The translations under genes and the position numbers were made by a program. 64,000 nt of DNA from positions 1,148,033,007-1,148,097,006 of the forward strand of contig CM062807.1 of NCBI GenBank assembly GCA_031772625.1. Direction: 5' to 3'. Origin of the DNA: Pinus tabuliformis. Lineage: Eukaryota > Streptophyta > Pinopsida > Pinales > Pinaceae. The notes beneath the pieces are model-generated. The model ran no database searches. It was not told the DNA's origin and saw only the letters and a program-made list of their open reading frames with translations. Shown piece by piece: positions 8,881 through 17,995 of this stretch (the first letter of the stretch is position 1; each line of letters begins with the position of its first letter).

Positions 8881-10314
8881 ATGCCTCGTAGGAACCGTGA
8901 TAGATCAGGCAAATTCCTACCAAACACCCCCACCACATCACTGAGTCACCCTTCTCTCTTCTTTGGTGACAGTGACCCAGAGGAACCTATAGGTGAACAT
9001 CCTGAGATATACCAAGACCCTATAGAAGAAGAAGAGTTAGAGACCACTCCATCCGAAGCTATGGCTGACAATAGAGAAGATGAGAGAATAGAAGGAGCTT
9101 TCCCCATCCGAGAGACCAATGGGGAGATGAAAATGAAAAACATTAGCCCCTCTGCTTTGCCTCACTTCCATGGACTGACCACTGAGGATCCTGATACCTT
9201 CTTGTTTGAGTTTGCTGTCCTTTGTAGAACCTATGACTATACTGAAGATGAGCAAAAGCTGAAGCTTTTCCCTTCCACCCTTAAGGATGCAGCCCTACGC
9301 TGGTTCATGGGGTTACCTGGGAATAGCATAGCTACTTGGGCTCAGATGCAGCAAGCCTTCAATACCAAGTATAGGGATTATTGTAGGTCCAAGGAAACTA
9401 AGGGAGAGATCTTTCGAATGACCATGGGGAATGATGAGTCTTTAGAGGATTATGAGGAGAGGTTCCAACTTAGCTATAAACGGGCCAGGTGTACACTTGA
9501 CCCTGAATCCCTCAAGTTGGTTCTACTCCGAGGAGTCCCTGAAGATCTCTTAGACACCCTTCACATGTTAGCTGGGGGGGACATTTACCAACTGCCTTAT
9601 GAGGACATCAAGACTGTGTTCCGAAATCATTCTAGGGCAGCTAGGAAAAGAGGTAGAGGAAATCTCCTCTCCACTGGTGTCCCTTTCTCCAAACATGAGT
9701 TTACAAACCAGTTAGAAGATCTTAAGAGTGAGGTGAGACAGACCATTGCCATGCAGCTGGACACATTCAGGATCCAGCAGAAGAAAGAAGAAGCTGAGAG
9801 AGCCTTGGCTATCTTCTGTCCTAGGTGCACCAGAAGACACCCTAAGAACGAATGTCCATTGCATTCGGTTGAAGTGTGTTTCGTTTGTGAGGAGGACCAC
9901 CCAACAAATCAGTGTCCAACCTTACCTGGATTTAAAGCCATGTACCAAGGGACTGAAGCCCCCACTGAACCTCTCTACTTCATCAACCAATGGAGGCCTC
10001 AAGGATCTAGACCTTATCAGCAGGGGATGCAAGGGGCATCTCAAGCTTATTACAACCCCAACCAATCGACTCCTATGCCTTCCTGGGGTCCCCCCGCTCA
10101 TCCTTCTTGGTCCATGCCTCCTCCATGGTCTTATCCACCTCATTATCCTACTCAACCTCCCTCTCATCCATATCACTCACATACCCAGTCGCAGCCTCAA
10201 TGGAGTGCTCCTCAGTCGGGGTGGAGGCCCCAATACAACACTCCTCCTGCCATTTTGCCTCCACCACCAGTTCAACCTCAGCCTTTACCTCCTGCTCCTC
10301 CTAGGCAACCTTAG
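8881..10314 (+). CDS. gag: Element C Gag
   Basis: ATG 8881 (MPRRNRDRSG) is chosen because the upstream in-frame codons back to 8779 look like leader sequence. That gives 477 residues. The plant gag capsid domain covers roughly residues 90-260: LPHFHGLTTEDPDTFLFEF, AALRWFMGLPGNSI and ESLEDYEERF. Two unusual zinc knuckles follow, both CX2CX3HX4C (CPRCTRRHPKNEC and CFVCEEDHPTNQC), then a Pro/Gln/Tyr-rich tail. It forms the cytoplasmic particle that packages element RNA. The stop is TAG (10312-10314), followed directly by the ATG of pol in the same frame. No other lesion is visible. Confidence 0.93.
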   Translation: MPRRNRDRSGKFLPNTPTTSLSHPSLFFGDSDPEEPIGEHPEIYQDPIEEEELETTPSEAMADNREDERIEGAFPIRETNGEMKMKNISPSALPHFHGLTTEDPDTFLFEFAVLCRTYDYTEDEQKLKLFPSTLKDAALRWFMGLPGNSIATWAQMQQAFNTKYRDYCRSKETKGEIFRMTMGNDESLEDYEERFQLSYKRARCTLDPESLKLVLLRGVPEDLLDTLHMLAGGDIYQLPYEDIKTVFRNHSRAARKRGRGNLLSTGVPFSKHEFTNQLEDLKSEVRQTIAMQLDTFRIQQKKEEAERALAIFCPRCTRRHPKNECPLHSVEVCFVCEEDHPTNQCPTLPGFKAMYQGTEAPTEPLYFINQWRPQGSRPYQQGMQGASQAYYNPNQSTPMPSWGPPAHPSWSMPPPWSYPPHYPTQPPSHPYHSHTQSQPQWSAPQSGWRPQYNTPPAILPPPPVQPQPLPPAPPRQP

Positions 10315-13300
10315 ATGCCTGCACAACCGAACCCGAACCCCAACAATAGACAGGCGCAGCAGGTATATACTAGGGAGACCTCATGCCCTACCTATGCTGT
10401 GGAGATCCAGGAGATCAATCTTAGATCTGGAAAGACTCTTCCAGATCGCCAACCTCCTCCCCCAGAGGATGAGGAAAACCATCAGGAGAGTGAACCAAAG
10501 CCTATTCCACCCTTTCCTGAGAGACTAACAGCCACCACACAACCTAACCCCGAAGAAGATGAGCTTTTGGGTGAGCTCAAGCAGTTGTGTGTAAAAATCC
10601 CACTTCTCCAAGCCATCATGGACGTGCCTATATATAACAAGCTGGTTAAGGAGAAGTGTTTCAAACACCCAAGCAGACGGAAGAAAGATGCCTCAACTAT
10701 CAATGTCATAGGACAACTGTCTGACCTTCTGCTAGGACAAGTCATCTGCCCAAAGTACCTAGATCCTGGAAGCCCTGTAGTAGATGTTCACATCAATGGC
10801 ACCATTATCCCCCACACCTTGATTGATCTGGGGGCAGCCATCAATGTGATGACCAGAGATACCATGCTTAAACTCAATCTTCAGGGTTCCTTGAGGAAGA
10901 CCTCGACAGTACTGCAATTAGCAGATCGCTCCACCGTGACTCCCGAAGGGATTGTGGAGGATGTCTTGGTCTCTATTGATTCTTGGGAATACCCTGCAGA
11001 CTTCCTGGTTCTGCAACCAAAGGCCAAGCTTACTGGATATCCTCTCATCTTGGGAAGGCCTTGGTTAGCTACTGCAGATGCTTACATAAGTTGTCGGGCA
11101 GGAAACATGACCATCAAGAATGGTCCCATGTCCAAGCAGCTAGTCCTATACCCTCCTGCCCAACCTTCTTTAGAGCATGATTTACCACTCTGGTTGGAAG
11201 AAGGAGAAGAAGACGAGGTGTATTCAGCACCTCTGTGTACCATAGAAACCAATAGAAGAAATCCCCCAACCGAGGATGATTTGATCGAGAACTTGATCCA
11301 AAACCCACCTACCAGTGCACTACCTTTAGAAAAATTGGTGGAGGATGCCCAAGCTAGCACCTCAGTGGACCTTTGTACAACCGGCCCTGTCACTCCCAGA
11401 GTCAAAAGTGTGGAGTTTGGCCCGGAGAGAGCATTAAAGATCAGCTCCTCCCTATCTCCTTCCCAGGAGAAGGAGTTGTGTAGCCTATTGGCCAGCCACT
11501 TAGATGCCTTTGCTTGGAGCTATAAGGAGATGAAAGGAGTCCATCCCTCGGTCTATACCCATCATATATACATCAAAGAGGATTGTAAACCAGTTAGGCA
11601 ACCCCAGAGGAGAATGAATCCAGCCCTTAAGGACATTGTCAAGGAAGAGTTGCAAAAACTGTTGGATGCCGGATTCATCTACCCCATCTCAGATAGTGAA
11701 TGGGTGTCCCCTCTAGTGTTGGTTCCCAAGAAGAATGGGAAGTGGAGGATCTGTGTAGATTACCGTGAGCTGAACAAAGCTACCAAGAAAGACCATTTCC
11801 CCCTACCCTTCATAGATCAAGTGTTGGATGGACTGGCAGGAAAGAAGTTCTTCTCTTTCCTGGATGGGTTTAGCGGGTACAATCAAATCCAAATCAGCCT
11901 GGAAGACCAAGATAAGACCACCTTCACCTGTCCTTGGGGTACCTTTGCCTACAGAGTCCTTCCCTTTGGGCTATGCAATGCCCCTGCTACTTTTCAGAGA
12001 GCTGTCTTGAGCATCTTCTCGGAGTTGGTCCATGATGCAGTGGAAATATACATGGATGACTTTACCCCTTATGGGGCCAACTTCCAGGAAGCATTGTCCA
12101 ACTTGGGAAAGGTCCTAACCAAGTGCACTGAGATGAACTTGTCCCTTAGTCCTGAAAAATGTGAATTCCTAATGACTGAGGGGACCGTGCTAGGCCATAC
12201 CATTTCTTCCCAAGGATTGCAGGTGGATCCCAACAAAATTGCTCTCATCAAGAGGGTTCCACCTCCTCAAAAAGTAAGGGATGTCCGGAGTTTCTTGGGA
12301 TTAGCAGGATACTACCGAAGATTCATTAAGGACTTCAGCAAGTTAGCCTCACCATTGTTTGGTCTGTTGGCAAAAGATGTGGAGTTTAAGTGGACTGACA
12401 ATTGTCAGAGGAGTTTGAATGAGATAAAGGACAAGTTGGTGTCAGCACCAATCTTGAGAGGTCCAAACTGGGCCCTACCTTTCCACATCCACACTGATGC
12501 CTCAAACAAAGCCATAGGTGCGGCCTTAGGACAAGTTGAGGAAAAACTTCCATATGCTATTTACTTCGTTAGCAAAAACTTGTCCAAAGCCGAGCTGAAC
12601 TACACTGTAACCGAGAAGGAATTCTTAGCTGTGGTCCATGCACTGAACAAGTTCCGTCATTACATTACTGGTTACCAGACTTTTGTACATACTGACCATG
12701 CTGCTATTAGATATTTGATGAATAAACCAGATGTGAATGCTCGTATTATTAGATGGTTACTTTTATTGCAGCAGTTTGATCTAACCATTGTTGATAAACC
12801 AGGTAGAGAGAATGTTGTTGCTGACTTTTTATCTAGATTGGATTTGTCTGCAGGTGAAGATGGGACGGTGGATGACCAGATGCCTGATGAGCATCTGTTT
12901 GCTATCTCAGTACTCTCTCCATGGTTTGCTGATATAGCAAACTACCTTGTTTCAGCTCAGTTCCCTCCGCACCTCTCTTCAAAAGAGAAGAGCAAAATCA
13001 TCAGAAAAAGTGCCTCATTCACTTGGATCGGGGGCAACCTGTTCAAGCTTGGCCCTGATCAGATCTTAAGGCGTTGTGTAAGGGAAGAGGAAGTCTTTGA
13101 CATCCTCCTCACCTGTCATGATGGGCCTTGTGGAGGACATTTTGCAGCAAAGAGAACTGCCTTCAAGATCCTGCAGGCAGGCTACTATTGGCCCACACTT
13201 CATCAAGATGTCAGAAGATATGTCAGCCAGTGTGACCAATGCCAAAGAATGGGGAAACCGACCCAAAGGGATGAGATGCCTCTCCAACCTCAAGTGACTC

Positions 13301-14253
13301 TTAAGCCATTTGAGAAGTGGGGCATGGACTTTGTGGGTCCAATCAATCCCTCTTCGAGGCAGAGATCCTACATCATTGTGTGTACTGACTACTTGACAAA
13401 GTGGGCAGAGACTAAAGCAATCAAGGCAGCAACAGAAGAGAAGGTGGTCGAGTTCTTGAGAGAGAACATCTTCTACAAGTTTGGCTACCCAAGAGAGCTG
13501 GTGACCGATCAGGGGAGCCAGTTCACATCCAACTTGATTGAAGATCTTCTAGCTCATCACAAGATCAAGCACAGGACTTCCACCCCCTATCACCCTCAAG
13601 CAAATGGGCAGGTGGAAGTCACCAATAGAGCATTAGAAGGGATCTTGACCAAAGTGGTGAGCAGCAGCAGAAAGGACTGGGCAGATCGCCTGGTTGAAGC
13701 CACCTGGGCTTACAACACCACCTGGAAGACCACCACCGGCTTCACACCTTATGAGCTGGTCTATGGGAAGAAAGCTTTGCTGTCCATTGAGTTTGAGTAT
13801 AACACTTTGAGGTTGGCAGCTCAGCTGGACTTAGATCTCAGCCATGCACAGCAAGAAAGGTTGTTGCAGCTGAATGGGCTGGATGAGCACCGCATGCAGG
13901 CCCTCCTTCACTCAGAAGTGGTTCAACTTCAGAGGAAGGTGTGGCATGACCAACATCTCCATGACAAGCAATTTCAGCCGGGAGATTGGGCTTTGTTGTA
14001 TAACTCCAGATTCAAAGATTTCAAGGGGAAGTTGAGAACCAGATGGCTAGGACCATATGTAGTGGAGCAGTGCCATGACAATGGATCTGTCCTCATTCGA
14101 ACCATTGATGAGGAAGCCATTCCCATACTTGTCAATGGGCACCGATTGAAGATCTACAGAAGACCTCTCTCAAGGCAAGAGTTTATCAGCACTATGGAGA
14201 AATCTGTTTTGGTCATAGAGAAGGGTTATGCCTCCATTTTGGGCATACCCTGA
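10315..14253 (+). CDS. pol: Element C Pol: protease, reverse transcriptase, RNase H, integrase
   Basis: An uninterrupted 1312-codon ORF. Protease has its active site in TLIDLGAAINVM (Asp about residue 171, DLG in place of DSG, as in Athila) and LILGRPWLA. Reverse transcriptase covers about 455-640, with the catalytic box YMDD at 579. RNase H starts at HTDAS (Asp 728). Integrase has a zinc-binding region from about 934 (HDGPCGGH, CDQCQRMG) and catalytic Asp 1005, Asp 1065 and Glu 1101, a proper D,D(35)E spacing. There is no chromodomain. All catalytic residues are present, so this is the only intact polymerase gene in the window and could in principle serve non-autonomous elements in trans. 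Confidence 0.95.
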   Translation: MPAQPNPNPNNRQAQQVYTRETSCPTYAVEIQEINLRSGKTLPDRQPPPPEDEENHQESEPKPIPPFPERLTATTQPNPEEDELLGELKQLCVKIPLLQAIMDVPIYNKLVKEKCFKHPSRRKKDASTINVIGQLSDLLLGQVICPKYLDPGSPVVDVHINGTIIPHTLIDLGAAINVMTRDTMLKLNLQGSLRKTSTVLQLADRSTVTPEGIVEDVLVSIDSWEYPADFLVLQPKAKLTGYPLILGRPWLATADAYISCRAGNMTIKNGPMSKQLVLYPPAQPSLEHDLPLWLEEGEEDEVYSAPLCTIETNRRNPPTEDDLIENLIQNPPTSALPLEKLVEDAQASTSVDLCTTGPVTPRVKSVEFGPERALKISSSLSPSQEKELCSLLASHLDAFAWSYKEMKGVHPSVYTHHIYIKEDCKPVRQPQRRMNPALKDIVKEELQKLLDAGFIYPISDSEWVSPLVLVPKKNGKWRICVDYRELNKATKKDHFPLPFIDQVLDGLAGKKFFSFLDGFSGYNQIQISLEDQDKTTFTCPWGTFAYRVLPFGLCNAPATFQRAVLSIFSELVHDAVEIYMDDFTPYGANFQEALSNLGKVLTKCTEMNLSLSPEKCEFLMTEGTVLGHTISSQGLQVDPNKIALIKRVPPPQKVRDVRSFLGLAGYYRRFIKDFSKLASPLFGLLAKDVEFKWTDNCQRSLNEIKDKLVSAPILRGPNWALPFHIHTDASNKAIGAALGQVEEKLPYAIYFVSKNLSKAELNYTVTEKEFLAVVHALNKFRHYITGYQTFVHTDHAAIRYLMNKPDVNARIIRWLLLLQQFDLTIVDKPGRENVVADFLSRLDLSAGEDGTVDDQMPDEHLFAISVLSPWFADIANYLVSAQFPPHLSSKEKSKIIRKSASFTWIGGNLFKLGPDQILRRCVREEEVFDILLTCHDGPCGGHFAAKRTAFKILQAGYYWPTLHQDVRRYVSQCDQCQRMGKPTQRDEMPLQPQVTLKPFEKWGMDFVGPINPSSRQRSYIIVCTDYLTKWAETKAIKAATEEKVVEFLRENIFYKFGYPRELVTDQGSQFTSNLIEDLLAHHKIKHRTSTPYHPQANGQVEVTNRALEGILTKVVSSSRKDWADRLVEATWAYNTTWKTTTGFTPYELVYGKKALLSIEFEYNTLRLAAQLDLDLSHAQQERLLQLNGLDEHRMQALLHSEVVQLQRKVWHDQHLHDKQFQPGDWALLYNSRFKDFKGKLRTRWLGPYVVEQCHDNGSVLIRTIDEEAIPILVNGHRLKIYRRPLSRQEFISTMEKSVLVIEKGYASILGIP

Positions 14254-14540
14254 AGAAAAAAAGAAGAAAAAAAAAAAAGAGAGAAAAAAATAAAGATCCT
14301 TGGGTGAAAACCTCTCTGAGGCGCCCAAGGCAGGCAGTAGGGGTGAAAACCTCATTGAGGCGCTCCTATTGTCTTTCAAAAAAAAAGAAGAAAGTTAAAA
14401 AAAAAAAAAAAAGATCCTTGAGTGAAAACCTCTTTGAGGCGCTCAGGGCAGGTAGCAAGGGTGAAAACCTCTTTGGGGCGCCCTTGCTATCTTTTCAAAA
14501 AAAAAGAGAAAAGAAAAATCAATAAGCACAATAAAAGTTT
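14254..14540 (+). other. Four-hairpin array after element C pol
   Basis: Four modules (14298-14330, 14336-14370, 14416-14448, 14454-14488) share the inner core GTGAAAACCTC, three bases, then GAGGCGC (the last has GGGGCGC). Each is enclosed by a different pairing outer stem: CCTTGGG/CCCAAGG, AGTAGGGG/CTCCTATT (two G-U pairs), CCTTGAG/CTCAGGG (one G-U) and AGCAAGGG/CCCTTGCT. A-rich spacers separate the two pairs of modules and flank the array. It lies just behind the pol stop. Conserved core with compensated stems points to a folded RNA. Short open frames here are side effects of the repeats. Confidence 0.75.
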
Positions 14541-16054
14541 TGCATGCAGATGTTCTATGGAGGAGAAGAAGCCTCTCCACTCCAAGCCAGGGGCCTTCAT
14601 CATGCTATCAAGGAATGTCATCAACACCTCCTCCAAGAATAACAATGTTTTTCAAGGTATGTGCAATTTTTATCATGATTTGGATCTTCTACAGGAAGAT
14701 ACAGTTTTCTACAGGAACAGACAGTCTTCCTACAGGAAGACGCGGATCTTCTACAGGAAAGTGCAAAATTTCTACAGGAAGCTCTGTGTTCTACAGGAAA
14801 CTTCCTGTAGAAGGTTGCGATGGCCGAAATGTGTTTCAAATGAAGATCTAGCGACTGAGGAGTGGATTGAATGCATGCATGCCACTGATGGTACCCCTGA
14901 ACATTGCTATTATCTTGCTCCACCATCCTCGTCGCCATGCAACCAAGATCCCTGCAGCAGCACAACAAAGCAATGAGTTCTCGTGAAAAAACATCTGTCA
15001 AAGAAAAACCAAGCACCAAGAGCCATACCACATCCACGTTATGCATTAGAAGCGCTGGGATCGTGATCGAGAAGCCAGAACCGCCAGCATGCAGCATGCA
15101 CCCAAGGAGGTGAGACTGTTGCAAGGCTCCTGCGGGAATCCTGTAGCAGTCAAACCTGCAGGAGTGGATGCCATTCATCAGCCAGCCATCTGCAAGCAAA
15201 ACGCGGGTGCATGCAACCAGTACATCCACCACAGCGCCAGCATCCCGTGACCACGAGCCTCTGGACTGTGTAAGCCACATGCAGCAGGTAGATCCGTCGT
15301 CCAAAAACCTGAAAATCATATGCAGACGCGCACAGGTAAGTGTTCTAATCCTTCTCTCCATCAAATCGCATGGATATTACTTTGATTTGTTTTGCATGGC
15401 ATAAAGGTGAATGGTTGAGCGGCCGTAAGGCCAGTTGACTGGCCACATCGGCTAGTGAAGGGACAGTCAGATGATGAGGTGGCAGCCACAACAAAGGACA
15501 CACGCAGCACGCACGTGAAGATCAGTCCCGTCAACCGTGAAACGAGTTTAACCGAAAAGGGCGGCGGCAGATCTGTGGGAATGAATGCAGCAGCAAGCGA
15601 ATGTGCAGGCGGATGATGGGTGACGTCACCCAACGGTCCGGCGGGGACAACTCACCCCCCGCGCCACGAGCTGCGCCGATTCAAAATCTAATCGGCTCGA
15701 TTAAGCGTGTATATCCATCAACTTCACTTCAAGACTCGAGTAGCTCCTCTGATTACCTCTGCATGTTGATACGCCAAGCTCTCGGCTACCTGAACGCTGG
15801 TAAGGCACCTCTCGACCGCTGTTCAACTATAGCTCCCCCCGAAGTCTGCGCACTGCTCCTACAGGAACAGTTTCTACAGGAACGCGGTCCTACAGGAAGC
15901 AGTATCTACAGGAAAGCAGTCTCTACAGGAAGGTGAAGTCTTCACGTAAAAAAGGTGGCGGAAAAGAGGTAACCCTGAAACTCCTTCCGCAATTGGTTTT
16001 CAAAGGTGGCAAGGTCATTATTCACAGTCTGGTCATAAAAGATATTGGATTACC
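14541..16054 (+). other. Element C inter-ORF region with two CTACAGGA clusters
   Basis: No credible protein domain is seen. Exact CTACAGGA copies start at 14689, 14709, 14730, 14751, 14772 and 14791. A reverse copy near 14803 forms a hairpin with the last of these (CTACAGGAA, two bases, TTCCTGTAG). A reverse copy is at 15139, and a second cluster starts at 15859, 15874, 15890, 15906 and 15923. A short frame from 15933 (MKSSRKKGGGKEV) may be an upstream part of the third ORF in another frame. Confidence 0.6.
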
Positions 16055-16186
16055 GTGCCTATACTATCGCTTCTACAGGATAGCAGTATTATTAGACTGT
16101 GGTTTTGTGAATTCATTGCATGCTCTGTCTATAAGACCGAATTTCCTTTATATCTACCGCCTTTGGTCAAAACCACTGTGTTCGTC

Positions 16187-17971
16187 ATGCCTGGTGGGTT
16201 TATCAGGCGAGAACCCACAGATTCCGCCAAATTAAGGAGAAACCCGGCAGTGGTTGAGCTCTTCACCAAAGCACAATGGATGCCTTTTTGTGATAAGCTA
16301 CAAGGCTACGATGATGAAGTAGCCGAGGAATTCTTGCAGGCCCTGAGGCCAAAATCCAAGGTGCTGGCCACAGTCAATTTCAGAGGCCTAAGCCTCAAGA
16401 TAACCCCGCAGTCCATCAGTAGAATCATTGAGCTTCCTATGGGTCTCCCGTGGGATAAAGAAGAGCGGAAGCAGAGCCAGCAAGCAAAGAAGGAGTTCTT
16501 CCCGCCTGAAGAATCATTCACAGAGGACAAAAATGGGGTGAAAAGGACAAGCCTGTTGCCACCGTGGAACGAAGTCAGTTTGCAAATTATGAAATATATC
16601 ACCTGTGAGGGTCGTTACAGCATCATATATGCGTATCACTTCAGGCTGCTCAATGAACTAAGACACCAGATTGACCTCCCTGCAGCACAGAGGCTGAGCA
16701 TTCCTTACTTTTTACTGCAGTCCTTGATGGAGTGCTCTACAAAGCTCAAGGACGGAATCCCTGATCAGATAGCCCATCATGGGCTGATAAAATTGCTTGT
16801 GGAAGATGCTCTTCACTCATATAAAGTCCCCCTCGCATGGGAATCATTTAGGAACTTAACACGGGAAGGGGACATAAAAATGTTGCTTGAAGAAACGGAG
16901 TCCTCTAGTGGTGAAGAAGAAGAGCCCGTAGCCAAGAGTAAGAAAGGGAAAAGCAAAAAGGTCCCGACTCCGACACAGAAGGAAGAACGAAAGGAAAAGG
17001 AGGAGGGAAAGGATGACAGAGAAAAAGAAGACACCCCCATCCTGTCAGCAAGGGAACAGAGGTTGAAAAGCAGGGCAGTCAAGACTGAGGTGGTCCCTGC
17101 CAGCCCAAGCACCTCGTCAGCTCCTGCGGGCAAAGTCAAAAGCAAAATCCACGCAACCAAGCAAGAAAAGGTGGCGGAAGTTGCATCTACAGGAACGCAA
17201 GCACAGGCTTCTACAGGAAGCCCGAAAACAAAGATAAAGGCTTCTACAGGAAGCCCAAAGATCAGTAAGGAACAGGCTTCTACAGGAAGCCCAGAAACGG
17301 AGAAAAAGGCTTCTACAAGAAGCCCGAGATTGGAAAGAGGGGCTTCTCCAAGAGGCCCGAAGGTCATTGAGATACAGCCTCCTATAGAGAGTCCGAAGAC
17401 AAAGAAAGAATCTTCTACAGGAAGCCCGGAAGTGGGCAAAGCAGGGTCTTCCACAGGAAGCCCGAAATCTAAAAAGGAGAGGCCCTCTACAAGGAGCTCC
17501 GAGATAGCAAAGCGCAAGAAAGAGAAGGCTGGCGTTCTTGAGAAGGAGGCAGCAGTGGCACTGGCTGCCCTCAGCACACCTCCAAAACCGAAAGAGAAAA
17601 GAGAGAGGGAGACCCCTCTACCACCTGAAGTCAGGAGAAGTCAGAGAATGAAAACAGACAAGTCGCTGCCTCCACCCAGCAGCCAACCCACTTCAGGAGA
17701 CTCCCCTACTTCACCCAGTACAAGAACTCCCTCTAAAACACAGGCCACCCCTGAGAAGGGAAGCCCAAAAGTCACTTCCTGGACGCGGAAAATAGGCCAG
17801 TCGCCTTCTGAAGCCCGGCTCAAGGAAATGAAAAAGGGGGAAGAAGCACCACCCTCGTCTCCACCTGAGGCAGAGAAAACAGAGGGCCCAAAAATAGAGA
17901 AGAAGGAGCAGGTTCTGGGCCCCAGCTCTCGGCCAAGGACAAGGAGCCGGGGCAAAATTGCTCAAGGATGA
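16187..17971 (+). CDS. Element C third ORF: plant-transposon-protein-like domain plus STGSP repeats
   Basis: The frame is open from 16055. ATG 16187 (MPGGFIRREP) is the preferred start, giving 594 residues, but the start is uncertain. The N-terminal 230 residues (VVELFTKAQWMPFCDKLQGY, TVNFRGLSLKITPQSISRII) resemble the domain found in post-pol ORFs of Athila/Tat elements. Then come an acidic/basic Ser-rich stretch, about ten 11-12-residue repeats around (A/S)STGSPK (17187-17520), and a basic Lys/Ser/Pro-rich tail ending in PRTRSRGKIAQG. No signal peptide or membrane segment is seen, so an envelope role is unlikely although it occupies the env position. A chromatin or RNA-binding role is only a guess. 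Confidence 0.7.
   Translation: MPGGFIRREPTDSAKLRRNPAVVELFTKAQWMPFCDKLQGYDDEVAEEFLQALRPKSKVLATVNFRGLSLKITPQSISRIIELPMGLPWDKEERKQSQQAKKEFFPPEESFTEDKNGVKRTSLLPPWNEVSLQIMKYITCEGRYSIIYAYHFRLLNELRHQIDLPAAQRLSIPYFLLQSLMECSTKLKDGIPDQIAHHGLIKLLVEDALHSYKVPLAWESFRNLTREGDIKMLLEETESSSGEEEEPVAKSKKGKSKKVPTPTQKEERKEKEEGKDDREKEDTPILSAREQRLKSRAVKTEVVPASPSTSSAPAGKVKSKIHATKQEKVAEVASTGTQAQASTGSPKTKIKASTGSPKISKEQASTGSPETEKKASTRSPRLERGASPRGPKVIEIQPPIESPKTKKESSTGSPEVGKAGSSTGSPKSKKERPSTRSSEIAKRKKEKAGVLEKEAAVALAALSTPPKPKEKRERETPLPPEVRRSQRMKTDKSLPPPSSQPTSGDSPTSPSTRTPSKTQATPEKGSPKVTSWTRKIGQSPSEARLKEMKKGEEAPPSSPPEAEKTEGPKIEKKEQVLGPSSRPRTRSRGKIAQG
17187..17520 (+). repeat. Coding minisatellite in element C third ORF
   Basis: Units of 33 or 36 bp start with GCTTCTACAGGAAGCCC or variants and encode (A/S)STGSP plus six to seven charged residues. 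About ten copies are seen. Five keep CTACAGGA exactly (17187, 17211, 17244, 17280, 17414) and the others carry one to three changes. Lengths are multiples of three, so the frame is kept. Confidence 0.85.
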
Positions 17972-17980
17972 GCAAATGGT

Positions 17981-17995
17981 TCAGCTGGGGGGTGA
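17981..17995 (+). other. Element C polypurine tract
   Basis: TCAGCTGGGGGGTGA lies directly before the 3' LTR (TGATGAGCCCC at 17996), the expected plus-strand priming position. Confidence 0.7.

Noticed and set aside
9746-10528. 260-codon alternative frame across the gag-pol border of element C
   Set aside because: It overlaps the well-supported gag and pol frames and has no recognisable domain.
14304-14976. Frames with MKTSLRR repeats after pol
   Set aside because: The peptide repeats come from the shared hairpin cores. They begin at GTG and run into the CTACAGGA cluster, so an RNA structure is the better explanation.
14621-15364. 247-codon minus-strand frame in the element C inter-ORF region
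   Set aside because: It is Cys-, Ser- and Arg-rich, made largely of the reverse of the CTACAGGA cluster, with no domain or conserved start.
16813-17577. 254-codon minus-strand frame opposite the third ORF of element C
   Set aside because: It mirrors the repetitive low-complexity coding sequence on the plus strand. The repeats keep the reverse frame open by composition.
16187-17971. Envelope gene in element C
   Set aside because: It is in the env position, but no signal peptide, membrane anchor or cleavage motif is seen.
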